64,000 bases of DNA, taken from the NCBI GenBank assembly GCA_963680875.1, contig OY804588.1, positions 93,552,233-93,616,232 of the forward strand, in the 5' to 3' direction. Shown here one piece after another: positions 34,886 through 47,644 of the stretch. This stretch comes from Bathymodiolus brooksi (taxonomy: Eukaryota > Mollusca > Bivalvia > Mytilida > Modiolidae). The translations under genes were made by a program, and so were the position numbers. A model generated the notes under the pieces. That model saw nothing but the letters and a program-made list of their open reading frames with translations, made no database searches and had not been told where the DNA came from. The number at the start of each line of letters is the position of its first letter. The first letter of the stretch is position 1.

Positions 34886-35354
34886 ATATTCACCCAATTG
34901 TTAATAAAAAAAAATAACGACCGATAAATAAAAGTTTTTGGGGTTTCAGTCAATAATTGATTCCAATACCCAACCCGTAATAAAACGATGTTCGGTTCGT
35001 GTTAACTTCCTGTTGTTTGTAGGAGGGCTCATGTCTTATTTACATTATTTGTGTTTGTTTACGTATATTGGCGTGTTTTTTTTCTTGTTTGTCTTCGTCC
35101 TGTGTCTTTTGTAGACAATATTGCCAGTTTCTCTGGATTGTCCATTGTTTTTAATGCCCCTTCGGTGTTCTCTATTTATATTATATTACAATGTATATAT
35201 GTTTATACACATCAAATCACCACAAACAAATCCTTGCCAATAAAAAGTGTTTGCTCCTTAACAGAGGTTTAAGTAACAGACTCTACCTTCTTACATGTAG
35301 CTAGTATTAATCACTGATCTGACTATTGTACTGTCCATGTTTATTGTTGTCATT
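34886..35354. other. Spacer with a dispersed-repeat fragment
   Basis: Bases 35085-35180 (GTAGACAATATTGCCAGTTT, CTCTGGATTGTCCATTG, CCCCTTCGGTGTTCTCT) resemble 56105-56165. This fits the opposite end of the dispersed bivalve repeat as I remember it. No coding signal. Confidence 0.45.
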
Positions 35355-35682
35355 CATGTTTGTGAGAGTGTCGTGTCTATTTTTGTGAGTGTCGTGTCTA
35401 TTTTTGTGAGAGTGTCGTGTCTATTTTTGTGAAAGTGTCGTGTCTATTTTTGTGAGAGTGTCGTGTCTATTTTTGTGAGAGTGTCGTGTCTATTTTTGTG
35501 AGAGTGTCGTGTCTATTTTTGTGACATTGTCGTGTCTATTTTTGTGAGAGTGTCGTGTCTATTTTTGTGAGAGTGTCGTGTCTATTTTTGTGAAAGTGTC
35601 GTGTCTATTTTTGTGAGAGTGTCGTGTCTATTTTTGTGAGAGTGTCGTGTCTATTTTTGTGAGAGTGTCGTGTCTATTTTGA
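35355..35682. repeat. 23-bp minisatellite, ~14 copies
   Basis: Unit TTTTTGTGAGAGTGTCGTGT plus CTA, with minor variants (GTGAAAG, GTGACATT, and one unit two bases shorter). Confidence 0.95.
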
Positions 35683-36205
35683 GTGGAAGCGAATATGTGC
35701 CGTTGGAGATCCCATAAACGGCTTTACCGCGCCACGTACACACGTTTGTTCTTGTCCCAAGCAATGATGTATTGCCAACGCAATATGCGGTGGTCATTTT
35801 TGTGGTCAATGATTTCAGATGAGATTTCTAAATTTTTATTTCTTGGTATGTATTTTCAGAACCGCGGATGTAGTAGAAATTATATATACATATATACATA
35901 CTGTATATATAAATTGTATATCAGGAGATACTAGAACGTGACTACCAGTGATATAAACAAATCATAAACAGATCGTTTCATTTGATGAATTATCTGAATA
36001 TAGGAATTATTGAAACTCAATTGTCTGTTCTTGAGCCATCTTGGTTAATTGATGACATCTTCGTTAAGCCTATATTATATATATGCGACCCTCCGATACT
36101 CAAATGTGATTTATATCCGTAATAAAATGGAAAAAAAAATACAACACTGTCGGAACAATTCAAAAATCAAATAATAAATTCATAGAAACAGAGACCAATT
36201 CGATA
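35683..36205. other. Spacer between arrays
   Basis: An 83-codon plus-strand frame at 35683-35934 has no recognisable similarity. Bases 36090-36165 (ACAACACTGTCGGAACAATT) resemble arms of a hairpin at 48818-48925 and a piece at 52385-52420, so a small dispersed MITE is likely. Confidence 0.4.
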
Positions 36206-39200
36206 TTCCTAACATACGTATATATAATTACTTACTTACTTACATACGTATATATAATTACTTACTTACTTACATACGTATATATAACTACTTACTTACA
36301 TAATACGTATATATAACTACTTACTTACTTACATACGTATATATAACTACTTACTTACTTACATACGTTTATATAACTACTTACTTACTTACATACGTAT
36401 ATATAACTACTTACTTACATACGTATATATAACTACTTATTTACTTACATACGTATATATAACTACTTACTTACATACGTATATATAACTACTTACTTAT
36501 TTACATACGTATATATAACTACTTACTTACATACGTATATATAGCTACTTACTTACTTACATACGTATATATAACCACTTACTTACATACGTATATATAA
36601 CCACTTACTTACTTACATACGTATATATAACTACTTACTTACTGACGTATATTTAACTACTTACTTACTCACATACGTATATATAACTACTTACTTACAT
36701 ACGTATATATAACTACTTACTTACTTACATACGTATATATAACTACTTACTTACTTACATACGTATATATAACTACTCACTTACATACGTATATATAACT
36801 ACTTACTTACTTACATACGTATATATAACTACTTACTTTCTTACATACGCATATATAACTACTTACTTACTTACTTACTTACTTACATACGTATATATAA
36901 TTACTTACTTACTTACATACGTATATATAATTACTTACTTACTTACATACGTATATATAACTACTTACTTACTTACATACGTATATATAACTACTTACTT
37001 ACATACGTATATATAACTACTTACTTACTTACATACGTATATATAACTACTTACTTTCTTACATACGCATATATAACTACTTACTTACTTACTTACTTAC
37101 ATACGTATATATAACTACTTACTTACTTACATACGTATATATAACTACTTACTTACTTACATACGTATATATAACTACTTACTTACTTACATACGTATAT
37201 ATAACTACTTACTTACTTACATACGTATATATAACTACTTACTTACTCACATACGTATATATAACTATTTACTTACTTACTTACATACGTATATATAACT
37301 ACTTACTTACATACGTATATATAACTACTTACTTACTTACATACGCATATATAACTACTTACTTTCTTACATACGCATATATAACTACTTACTTACTTAC
37401 TTACATACGTATATATAACTACTTACTTACATACGTATATATAATTACTTACTTACTTACATACGTATATATAACTACTTACTTACTTACATACGTATAT
37501 ATAACTACTTACTTACTTACATACGTATATATAACTATTTACTTACTTACTTACATACGTATATATAACTACTTACTTACATACGTATATATAACTACTT
37601 ACTTACTTACATACGTATATATAACTACTTACTTACTTACATACGTATATATAACTACTTACTTACTTAAATACGTATATATAACTACTTATTTACTTAC
37701 ATATGTATATATAACTACTTACTTACTTACATACGTATATATAACTACTTACTTACTTACATACGTATATATAACTACTTACTTACATACGTATATATAA
37801 ATACTTACTTACTTACATACGTATATATAATTACTTACTAACTTACATACGTATATATAACTACTTACTTACTTACATACGTATATATAACTACTTACTT
37901 ACTTACATACGTATATATAACTACTTACTTACTTACATACGTATATATAACTACTTACTTACTCACATACGTATATATAACTACTTACTTACTTACATAC
38001 GTATATATGACTACTTACTTACTTACATACGTATATATAACTACTTACTTACTTACATACGTATATATAAACTACTTACTTACTCACATACGTATATATA
38101 ACTACTTACTTACTCACATACGTATATATAAACTACTTACTTACTAACATACGTATATATAACTACTTACTTACTCACATACGTATATACAACTACTTAC
38201 TTACTTACATACGTATATATAACTACTTACTTACTTACATACGTATATATAACTACTTACTTACTTACATACGTATATATAACTACTTACTTACATACGT
38301 ATATATAACTACTTACTTACTTACATACGTATATATAACTACTTACTTACTTACATACGTATATATAACTACTTACTTACATACGTATATATAACTACTT
38401 ACTTACATACGTATATATAACTACTTACTTACTTACATACGTATATATAACTACTTACTTACATACGTATATATAACTACCTACTTACTTACATACGTAT
38501 ATATAACTACTTACTTACTTACATACGCATATATAACTACTTACTTCCTTACATACGTATATATAACTATTTACTTACTTACATACGTATATATAACTAC
38601 TTACTTACTTACATACGTATATATAACTACTTACTTACTTACATACGTTTATATAACTACTTACTTACTTACATACGTATATATAACTACTTACTTACAT
38701 ACGTATATATAACTACTTATTTACTTACATACGTATATATAACTACTTACTTACATACGTATATATAACTACTTACTTACTTACATACGTATATATAGCT
38801 ACTTACTTACTTACATACGTATATATAACTACTTGCTTACTTACTTACGTATATATATCTACTTACTTACTTACATACGTATATATAACCACTTACTTAC
38901 ATACGTATATATAACTACTTACTTACTTACATACGTATATATAACTACTTACTTACTTACATACGTTTACATAACTACTTACTTACTTACATACGTATAT
39001 ATAACTACTTACTTACATACGTATATATAACTACTTATTTACTTACATACGTATATATAACTACTTACTTACATACGTATATATAACTACTTACTTATTT
39101 ACATACGTATATATAACTACTTACTTACTTACATACGTATATATAGCTACTTACTTACTTACATACGTATATATAACTACTTGCTTACTTACTTACGTAT

Positions 39201-42200
39201 ATATATCTACTTACTTACTTACATACGTATATATAACCACTTACTTACATACGTATATATAACCACTTACTTACTTACATACGTATATATAACTACTTAC
39301 TTACTTACATACGTATATATAACTACTTACTTACTTACATACGTATATATAATGACTTACTTACTTACATACGTATATATAACTACTTACTTACTTACAT
39401 ACGTATATATAACTACTTACTTACTTACATACGTATATATAACTACTTACTTACTTACATACGTATATATAACTACTTGCTTACTTACTTACGTATATAT
39501 ATCTACTTACTTACTTACATACGTATATATAACCACTTACTTACATACGTATATATAACCACTTACTTACTTACATACGTATATATAACTACTTACTTAC
39601 TTACATACGTATATATAACTACTTACTTACTTACATACGTATATATAATTACTTACTTACTTACATACGTATATATAACTACTTACTTACTTACATACGT
39701 ATATATAACTACTTACTTACTTACATACGTATATATAACTACTTACTTACTTACATACGTATATATAACTACTTACTTACATACGTATATATAGCTACTT
39801 TCTTACTTACATACGTATATATAACTACTTGCTTACTTACTTACGTATATATATCTACTTACTTACTTACATACGTATATATAACCACTTACTTACATAC
39901 GTATATATAACTACTTACTTACTTACATACGTATATATAACTACTTACTTACTTACATACGTATATATAACTACTTACTTACTTACATACGTATATATAA
40001 CTACTTACTTACTCACATACGTATATATAACTATTTACTTACTTACTTACATACGTATATATAACTACTTACTTACATACGTATATATAACTACTTACTT
40101 ACATACGTATATATAACTACTTACTTTCTTACATACGCATATATAACTACTTACTTACTTACATACGTATATATAACTACTTACTTACTCACATACGTAT
40201 ATATAACTATTTACTTACTTACTTACATACGTATATATAACTACTTACTTACATACGTATATATAACTACTTACTTACTTACATACGTATATATAACTAC
40301 TTACTTTCTTACATACGCATATATAACTACTTACTTACTTACTTACTTACATACGTATATATAATTACTTACTTACTTACATACGTATATATAATTACTT
40401 ACTTACTTACATACGTATATATAACTACTTACTTACTTACATACGTATATATAACTACTTACTTACTTACATACGTATATATAAATACTTACTTACTTAC
40501 ATACGTATATATAACTACTTACTTACTTACATACGTATATATAACTACTTACTTACTCACATACGTATATATAACTATTTACTTACTTACTTACATACGT
40601 ATATATAACTACTTACTTACATACGTTTATATAACTACTTACTTACTTACATACGCATATATAACTACTTACTTTCTTACATACGCATATATAACTACTT
40701 ACTTACATACGTATATATAACTACTTACTTACATACGTATATATAATTACTTACTTACTTACATACGTATATATAACTACTTACTTACTTACATACGTAT
40801 ATATAACTACTTACTTACTTACATACGTATATATAACTATTTACTTACTTACTTACATACGTATATATAACTACTTACTTACATACGTATATATAACTAC
40901 TTACTTACTTACATACGTATATATAACTACTTACTTACTTACATACGTATATATAAATACTTACATACGTATATATAATTACTTACTTACTTACATACGT
41001 ATATATAACTACTTACTTACTTACATACGTATATATAACTACTTACTTACTTACATACGTATATATAACTACTTACTTATTTACATACGTATATATAACT
41101 ACTTACTTACTCACATACGTATATATAACTACTTACTTACTCACATACGTATATATAACTACTTACTTACTTACATACGTATATATAACTACTTACTTAC
41201 TTACATACGTATATATGACTACTTACTTACTTACATACGTATATATAACTACTTACTTACTTACATACGTATATATAAACTACTTACTTACTCACATACG
41301 TATATATAACTACTTACTTACTCACATACGTATATATAACTACTTACTTACTTACATACGTATATATAACTACTTACTTACTTACATACGTATATATAAC
41401 TACTTACTTACTTACATACGTATATATAACTACTTACTTACATACGTATATATAACTACTTACTTACTTACATACGTATATATAACTACTTACTTACATA
41501 CGTATATATAACTACTTACTTACATACGTATATATAACTACTTACTTACATACGTATATATAACTACTTACTTACATACGTATATATAACTACCTACTTA
41601 CTTACATACGTATATATAACTACTTACTTACTTACATACGCATATATAACTACTTACTTCCTTACATACGTATATATAACTATTTACTTACTTACATACA
41701 TATATATAACTACTTACTTACTTACATACGTATATATAACTACTTACTTACTTACATACGTTAATATAACTACTTACTTACTTACATACGTATATATAAC
41801 TACTTACTTACATACGTATATATAACTACTTATTTACTTACATACGTATATATAACTACTTACTTACATACGTATATATAACTACTTACTTATTTACATA
41901 CGTATATATAACTACTTACTTACTTACATACGTATATATAGCTACTTACTTACTTACATACGTATATATAACTACTTGCTTACTTACTTACATACGTATA
42001 TATAACTACTTACTTACTTACATACGTATATATAACCACTTACTTACTTACATACGTATATATAACTACTTATTTACTTACATACGTATATATAACTACT
42101 TACTTACTTACATACGTATATATATCTATTTACTTACTTACTTACATACGTATATATAACTACTTACTTACTTACATACGTATATATAACTACTTACTTA

Positions 42201-42815
42201 CATACGTATATATAACTACTTACTTACTTACATACGTATATATAACTACTTACTTACTTACATACGTATATATAACTACTTACTTACTCACATACGTATA
42301 TATAACTACTTACTTACTTACATACGTATATATAACCACTTACTTACTTACATACGTATATATAACTACTTACTTACTTACATACGTATATATAACCACT
42401 TACTTACTTACATACGTATATATAACTACTTATTTACTTACATACGTATATATAACTACTTACTTACTTACATACGTATATATAACTACCTACTTACTCA
42501 CATACGTATATATAACTACTTACTTACTTACGTATATATAACCACTTACTTACTTACATACGTATATATAACTACTTACTTACATACGTATATATAACTA
42601 CTTACTTACTTACATACGTATATATAACTACTTACTTACTTACATACGCATATATAGCTACTTTCTTACTTACATACGTATATATAACTACTTGCTTACT
42701 TACTTACGTATATATATCTACTTACTTACTTACATACGTATATATAACCACTTACTTACATACGTATATATAACCGCTTACTTACTTACATACGTATATA
42801 TAACTACTTACTTGG
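36206..42815. repeat. Giant 26/30-bp minisatellite of ACTT and TACGTATATATA, ~230 copies
   Basis: Unit CTACTTACTTACTTACATAC followed by GTATATATAA (30 bp), interspersed with 26-bp units that lack one ACTT and a few with extra ACTT. A rarer variant with GCTTACTTACTTACGTATAT recurs near 38834, 39182, 39478, 39830 and 42685, showing higher-order blocks of about 300-350 bp. On the minus strand, the NCS1 sense strand, each unit reads ATGTAAGTAAGTAAGTAG, i.e. several GTAAGT donor-like sequences. Translations are repeats of TYLLTYVYI and are not considered coding. Confidence 0.97.
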
Positions 42816-42992
42816 TATAAACATATTTATTCATGATAAACTGGTATAATGTTACAATACACACACATTTTGTTTTAACATGACAGGATTCGGAAACAAG
42901 CTAAGTTTATACTAATCCTTCTCCACTTACTTACTTGATTGTGCATATGTACTTCAATAAAAAGAGTGTTGGGCTAAACTCTTAGAGAAATA
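42816..42992. other. Unique spacer between arrays
   Basis: About 175 bp separating the 30-bp and 19-bp arrays; nothing recognised. Confidence 0.45.
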
Positions 42993-43385
42993 AATGATTA
43001 CCACCTACCTGTACAATTACCACCTACCTGTACAATTACCACCTACCTATACAATTACCACCTACCTATACAATTACCACCTACCTGTACAATTATCACC
43101 TACCTGTACAATTACCACCTACCTATACAATTACCACCTACCTATACAATTACCACCTACCTATACAATTACCACCTACCTGTACAATTACCACCTACCT
43201 GTACAATTACCACCTACCTATACAATTACCACCTACCTATACAATTACCACCTACCTATACAATTACCACATACCTGTACAATTACCACCTACCTGTACA
43301 ATTACCACCTACCTATACAATTACCACCTACCTATACAATTACCACCTACCTATACAATTACCCCCTACCTGTACAATTACCACA
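42993..43385. repeat. 19-bp minisatellite, left part (~21 copies)
   Basis: Unit TACAATTACCACCTACCTG with a G/A variant at the last base. The same unit resumes at 45457, so one array was split by the retrotransposon between. Confidence 0.95.
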
Positions 43386-45456
43386 ATTTCGGGGGCACAG
43401 GCTGGATTTAGAAGTGGGTTTTCAACTGTAGACAATATTTTTGTTTTACACTCTCTAATAGCGATGTATTTTTCTTTTGGAAAAAAACTGTATTGTTCTT
43501 TCGTTGATTTCAAAAGTGCATTCGACACAGTTTGGCGATTAGGATTGTGGCAAAAACTACAAAAATCAAATATACAGGGTAAAATTTTTAAAGTTATATA
43601 TAATATGTATCAAAATATCAAAACATGTATACGAAAAGGAGAAGAATGTTCTGTATTTTTTAATAGTGAGGTAGGGGTGAAACAAGGGGAAAATATGTTT
43701 CCTTTTCTGTTCTCATTGTTTTTGAACGACTTGGAAACCTTTTTCTTGGAAAATAATATCAGTGATCTTGAACAAATATCTAAAAAATGTCAAGACACAA
43801 TTGCATGTTATTTAAAAATATTTATAATACTTTATGCAGATGACACTGTAATTTTATCTGAATCGGCAGAAAGCCTTCAAGAGGCAGAGTATTGTAACAT
43901 TTGGAAACTCACTGTAAATACGAATAAGACAAAAATTGTAGTGTTTAGCAAAAAGAAATATAAAACTAATGTTGTTTTTAAAATATATGGTCAGGCTATA
44001 GATTTACAAGATTCGTACTCATACCTAGGGGTTATATTTAATTATAATGGAAATTTTTGTACAGCTCGAAAGAAATTGTTAGATCAGGCAAATAAAGCAT
44101 TATATGCTTTATACAGAAAAATAAGAAACTTAGCCATCCCGATTGACTTACAATTAAAGCTATTTGACTCACTTATTACTCCAATTTTAGTTTACTCTTG
44201 TGAAGTATGGGGATTTGAAAATAAACAGGGCATAGAAAAAATGCACTTGCAATATTGTAAAAGAATTCTAAACTTAAGAAGCAGTACACCAAATTTCATG
44301 GTCTACGGTGAAATTGGTCGTTTTCCTGTTGAAATTATTATTAAGTTGAGAATGGCTACATTTTGGAATAAAATGTTATGTAATAATAATAAACTTTCCA
44401 GTATCATGTATAGACTTATGTTCAAACTTCATCAAAGTAATCCCATACATTTTAAATGGATTACATACGTCAAATCAATCTTTGATGAGTGTGGACTTAG
44501 TTTCATTTGGAATGATCAGATACATATGAATAGAAATGTATTAAAGTCTGTTCTAAAACAAAAGTTGTTAGACCAGTATATTCAGCATTGGTTTCAACAG
44601 ATTAATAGTTCTTCACGAGGTGAATTTTATGGTATTTTCAAAACCGAATTTAAGCTAGAACCTTATCTTATTAGGTTACACCCATCTGATAGAATATATA
44701 TGTGTAAACTGAGATGCTCGAATTTGAAACTTCCTATCGAAACTGGTAGATGGGCAAATATTCTGAAACAAAACAGGAAATGTCATTTATGTAACCTAGA
44801 AATTGGAAATGAATTTCTTTATTTGTTCATATCCACAAATTAATGAACTACGAACAAAATTTATCCCGGAATATTACTTAAGAAATCCTTCGTTATATAA
44901 ATTGAAAGGGATGCTATCACTATGTAATGTAACGTTGTATCGTAAAATATGTGGATTCATTAGAAAAAATATTAAATATTTGTAATTGGTAATATCCTTT
45001 TCAGTTTTATATTAATGGTTCCAATGTTTTAGCACATTTTATATGTTTAGGCATTTTTTTTTTTTTTTTTTTCATTTTTTTTTTACTCACAAGAACATGG
45101 AATTAAACTAATAATTAAAAAAAAAATAGTACTTACCCTGCATACTTTAAAATATGTAATCCCACACAAATAAATAAAAACTTAACAACACTCTACAAAT
45201 TACATAATTGTATATACTGCCACGTGTAGTATAAATGTTTACATTCTTGCCACGAACTGCACGTGACGTTGTTTGAGTCAAGCTACCCTATTTGTATATT
45301 GTTGTAAATTTCTAATTGCAATTGTCTATTTCAATGTATTGAGTTTATATGTATTTATGTTGTAAATGTCTAACTACTATGTATTTGTTTGATGTTTTGA
45401 CCCCTTGTACACTGTATAGTGTCTGGGGATAATAAAGTATTTGTTTGTTAAAAAAA
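43386..45456 (+). mobile_element. 5'-truncated non-LTR retrotransposon (LINE)
   Basis: About 2.07 kb inserted in the 19-bp minisatellite. It starts abruptly inside the reverse transcriptase domain and ends with a 3' UTR (44986-45440, including a T-rich tract at 45054-45084), AATAAAGTATTTGTTTGTT and seven A residues. The array breaks off at ATTACCAC and resumes CCCACCTACC, which suggests only a 4-5-bp target duplication, uncertain inside a repeat. 5' truncation plus a poly-A end indicates target-primed reverse transcription. Confidence 0.9.
43395..44985 (+). pseudogene. Reverse transcriptase remnant of the LINE (jockey/CR1-like)
   Basis: Reading frame open from 43395 (AQAGFRSGFSTVDNIF, before the first Met at 43464) to 44841. 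Counting from that Met: FVDFKSAFD at 13-21 (first catalytic Asp), GVKQGENMFPFLFS at 71-84, YADD at 124-127, YLGV with thumb-like sequence near 190, then a long C-terminal part ending in KCHLCNLEIGNEF. Roughly seven to ten residues seem deleted at 141-142 between LQEA and EYCNIWKL. A frameshift near 44815 moves the ending (PQINELRTKFIPEYYL) into the frame that stops at 44985. No endonuclease domain remains because of 5' truncation. Dead copy, though the catalytic motifs are intact. Confidence 0.85.
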
Positions 45457-45685
45457 CCCACCTACCTATACAATTACCACCTACCTGTACAATTATCACC
45501 TACCTGTACAATTACCACCTACCTATACAATTACCACCTACCTATACAATTACCACCTACCTATACAATTACCACCTACCTGTACAATTACCACCTACCT
45601 GTACAATTACCACCTACCTGTACAATTACCACCTACCTGTACAATTACCACCTACCTATACAATTACCACCTACCTGTACAATTA
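45457..45685. repeat. 19-bp minisatellite, right part (~12 copies)
   Basis: Continuation of the array at 42993-43385 after the LINE, with the same unit and the same G/A variant. Confidence 0.95.
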
Positions 45686-46557
45686 GTGTATATTACAAAT
45701 AAAATTTCGAGTCAACTCCCGCTCTTGACTAGTTGTACAATAATACCCCCCAGCAAAGCTATTGTAAATGCGGCCTCTAATATCACATACAGGCCGCTAA
45801 TAGAGGCCGATGATACAGGCCGCTGTACTTTAATAATTTGACCCATTTTTGGGACAAGGTTGATATCGTTTACATAATACATTTCTCTGACTATTATCTC
45901 ACTATTATTCGAACAGTGGATTATTTTTAAGAATCTAGTGTTTATTCCTTTGTTCTTGAATATATGAACTATAACCTTTTACTGTTTTAGGCTTAAACAC
46001 GCGTTTTACTTAGTTTTGGACTTTCGTGTCTCGAACCACTGCTGTGCTTTTCAAAGTCTATTTTGACTTTCAAAACTTCCATCTACTAACCACTCGGCTA
46101 CGGTGACCACACTACAATACGCTATAATTAGTATATTTGACTCTTGATAGTAAGCTTTGTAAAAAAATATATCAACAATTTGTTTAAAAAAGCAAGTATT
46201 TCAGATCTGGCATAATTTATGTTCAGAACTGACGAGTATGTGAACTTTTAAAATGTATTCTCGCAATACAATAAAAAAATAACGAACCGACCGCAAGTAA
46301 TAACAAATCAGACAGACCACAGGTGAAGATTTGGTACACTTGAAAGGCCTTGAAATATCTAAATATAAACGATTCTTTTCACTTGAAAGACCTTGAAATA
46401 TCTGAATATAAACGAGAATCGAAAGGACCGATACACAATTGTCGTTTTATTTTGGTTAATTGTTGTCTTATTTGACTTTCTAAACATTAAAAGTGTAAAA
46501 ACATATGCCATACCATATATTTTTTCAACAACACTCTTATTGTACAAGTTAGATACA
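45686..46557. other. Intron sequence with tRNA-like head and small duplication
   Basis: Bases 46000-46112 on the minus strand read GTGGTCACCGTAGCCGAGTG, GTTAGTAGATGG and CAGTGGTTCGAGACACG, i.e. A- and B-box-like parts of a Ser/Leu-type tRNA head without a foldable acceptor stem; probably a SINE fragment. Bases 46337-46411 hold a 38-bp piece (CTTGAAATATCTRAATATAA) duplicated in tandem. GCCTCTAAT/ATTAGAGGC-like repeats occur at 45770-45825. Confidence 0.45.
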
Positions 46558-46645
46558 TTATTATTGAAACAAGAGAATATGCCCGTATTGGATATAACAT
46601 ACGTTATATCCAATACGGGCCGCTTCTTTTGTTTCAATAGTACTG
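46558..46645. repeat. Hairpin with perfect 18-bp arms
   Basis: GCCCGTATTGGATATAAC (46581-46598) is followed by ATAC and its exact complement GTTATATCCAATACGGGC (46603-46620). Looser pairing extends outward between TATTGAAACAAGAGAA and CTTCTTTTGTTTCAATA. Possibly the centre of a foldback MITE. Confidence 0.85.
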
Positions 46646-46659
46646 TATCCTATACACGT

Positions 46660-46800
46660 ACTCGAGACAACTTTCTATTTGCCAGTGACATACGGCAGGT
46701 CGATGCGGGTACTCCGGTTTCCTGCTTCAATGTAACTCGTGATCGCGTTGCGTTTGAAAGTGGAATTAAATACGTATTTCCTATAACCCGCACAAAATAC
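46660..46800 (+). mobile_element. Diverged SINE fragment
   Basis: CCAGTGACATACGGCAGGTC, ACTCCGGTTTCCTGC and TTGAAAGTGGAATTAAATAC follow the order of the Meta/MD SINE central part and tail, with many substitutions. Confidence 0.45.
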
Positions 46801-47349
46801 AGCAGACATTATACAATCCTATTAATACGAACCGTAAAACTGTAAATATAGTAATTAGTGCATATACAGGACAATGGTGGCTATACATTGAAATATTGTT
46901 GACCTTCCAATTAATAAATGATGCTTCAAGAGGGGGAGTTGGGAGCTCATGAACTGGTGTAACCCGGCCACTTTGTGTGCCCGTTTCAAAACAGGATCTA
47001 GATTTCTAACGTCATGTGAAGTGGTCTTTTCTATGATGATTTGAGATGATAGGTGTTTGCACACTTTTATTGATGTGGTATTGTTGACAATCACAGTTTA
47101 TTAATTTTTTTCATAAATCCTCCCAACCTTAGCCAGGATATACAATAGGACCTAGTACTTTGTTGCATGGTGCAGCAACTGTGTGCGGACAAAGGAAAAT
47201 ACAAAATACTGAGTATCAGCATATATATTTAAAGACTTCTTTGTAGAATGAGTCAACATTCTATATTACGTGGATGGCCGCCCATTGTTATATGAATATA
47301 AATAGAAAGTTAGTCTATACTATATTTCCCTATTTTGCATTAACTTATA
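46801..47349. other. Intron sequence without recognised features
   Basis: No repeat or coding signal recognised; short minus-strand frames only. Confidence 0.5.
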
Positions 47350-47492
47350 ATAAGTGATTAAATTTGTCAGTGACTTCCGGCAGGTGAGTGGTTTTCTCCG
47401 GGTACCCCGGTGTCTACCACTATAACCGACCACTACGATATAACTGAAATATTGTTGAAAGTGGCGTTTAACACCATAACCCTTAGACACAG
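47350..47492 (+). mobile_element. tRNA-derived SINE, Meta/MD-type (copy 7, 5' truncated)
   Basis: ATTTGTCAGTGACTTCCGGC, CCCCGGTGTCTACCAC and the tail ATATTGTTGAAAGTGGCG then TTTAACACCATAACCCTTA. Lies about 100 bp from the donor of the microexon. Confidence 0.75.
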
Positions 47493-47595
47493 TCATTTAA
47501 TCCTCGCTCTGTAAAGCTAAATATATATATTATGGGTTTTTGACTATAACCTTATTTTTACATTTCATTTTATTAATTTAACATTAAGAACATAC

Positions 47596-47620
47596 CATTG
47601 CTGTATTTCGTCTTCAGAAA
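47596..47620 (-). CDS. NCS1: NCS-1/frequenin microexon (entry to EF-hand 1)
   Basis: A 25-nt exon on the minus strand. A pyrimidine-rich tract ending TTTTTCAG precedes it and a GTATGT donor follows. It encodes SEDEIQQ plus two bases of a Trp codon that is completed by the exon at 25315; the leading TT completes a Phe codon begun in an exon not seen here. This matches the conserved 'YF-[ST]-E-x-E-[VI]-QQW' stretch at the start of the first EF-hand helix of NCS-1, a myristoylated calcium sensor of neurons and secretory cells. Being so short, it is supported mainly by phase and by its fit with the next exon. The preceding exon(s), with the start codon and N-myristoylation motif, were not found up to base 64000. 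A 34-bp minisatellite begins about 25 nt upstream of the acceptor. Confidence 0.85.
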
Positions 47621-47644
47621 CTGAAAAAGAAAAGAGAAAAACAA

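Noticed and set aside
26072..34953. Very long open frames (1,795, 1,781, 958, 630 and 591 codons) read as giant repeat proteins
   Set aside because: They follow from a 48-bp unit without stops in those frames, occur on both strands at once, contain only the repeated 16 residues, and lie inside an NCS1 intron.
42993..45685. CRISPR-like array
   Set aside because: Repeats are directly adjacent with no unique spacers, the genome is eukaryotic, and no cas-like gene is near. The same applies to every other array here.
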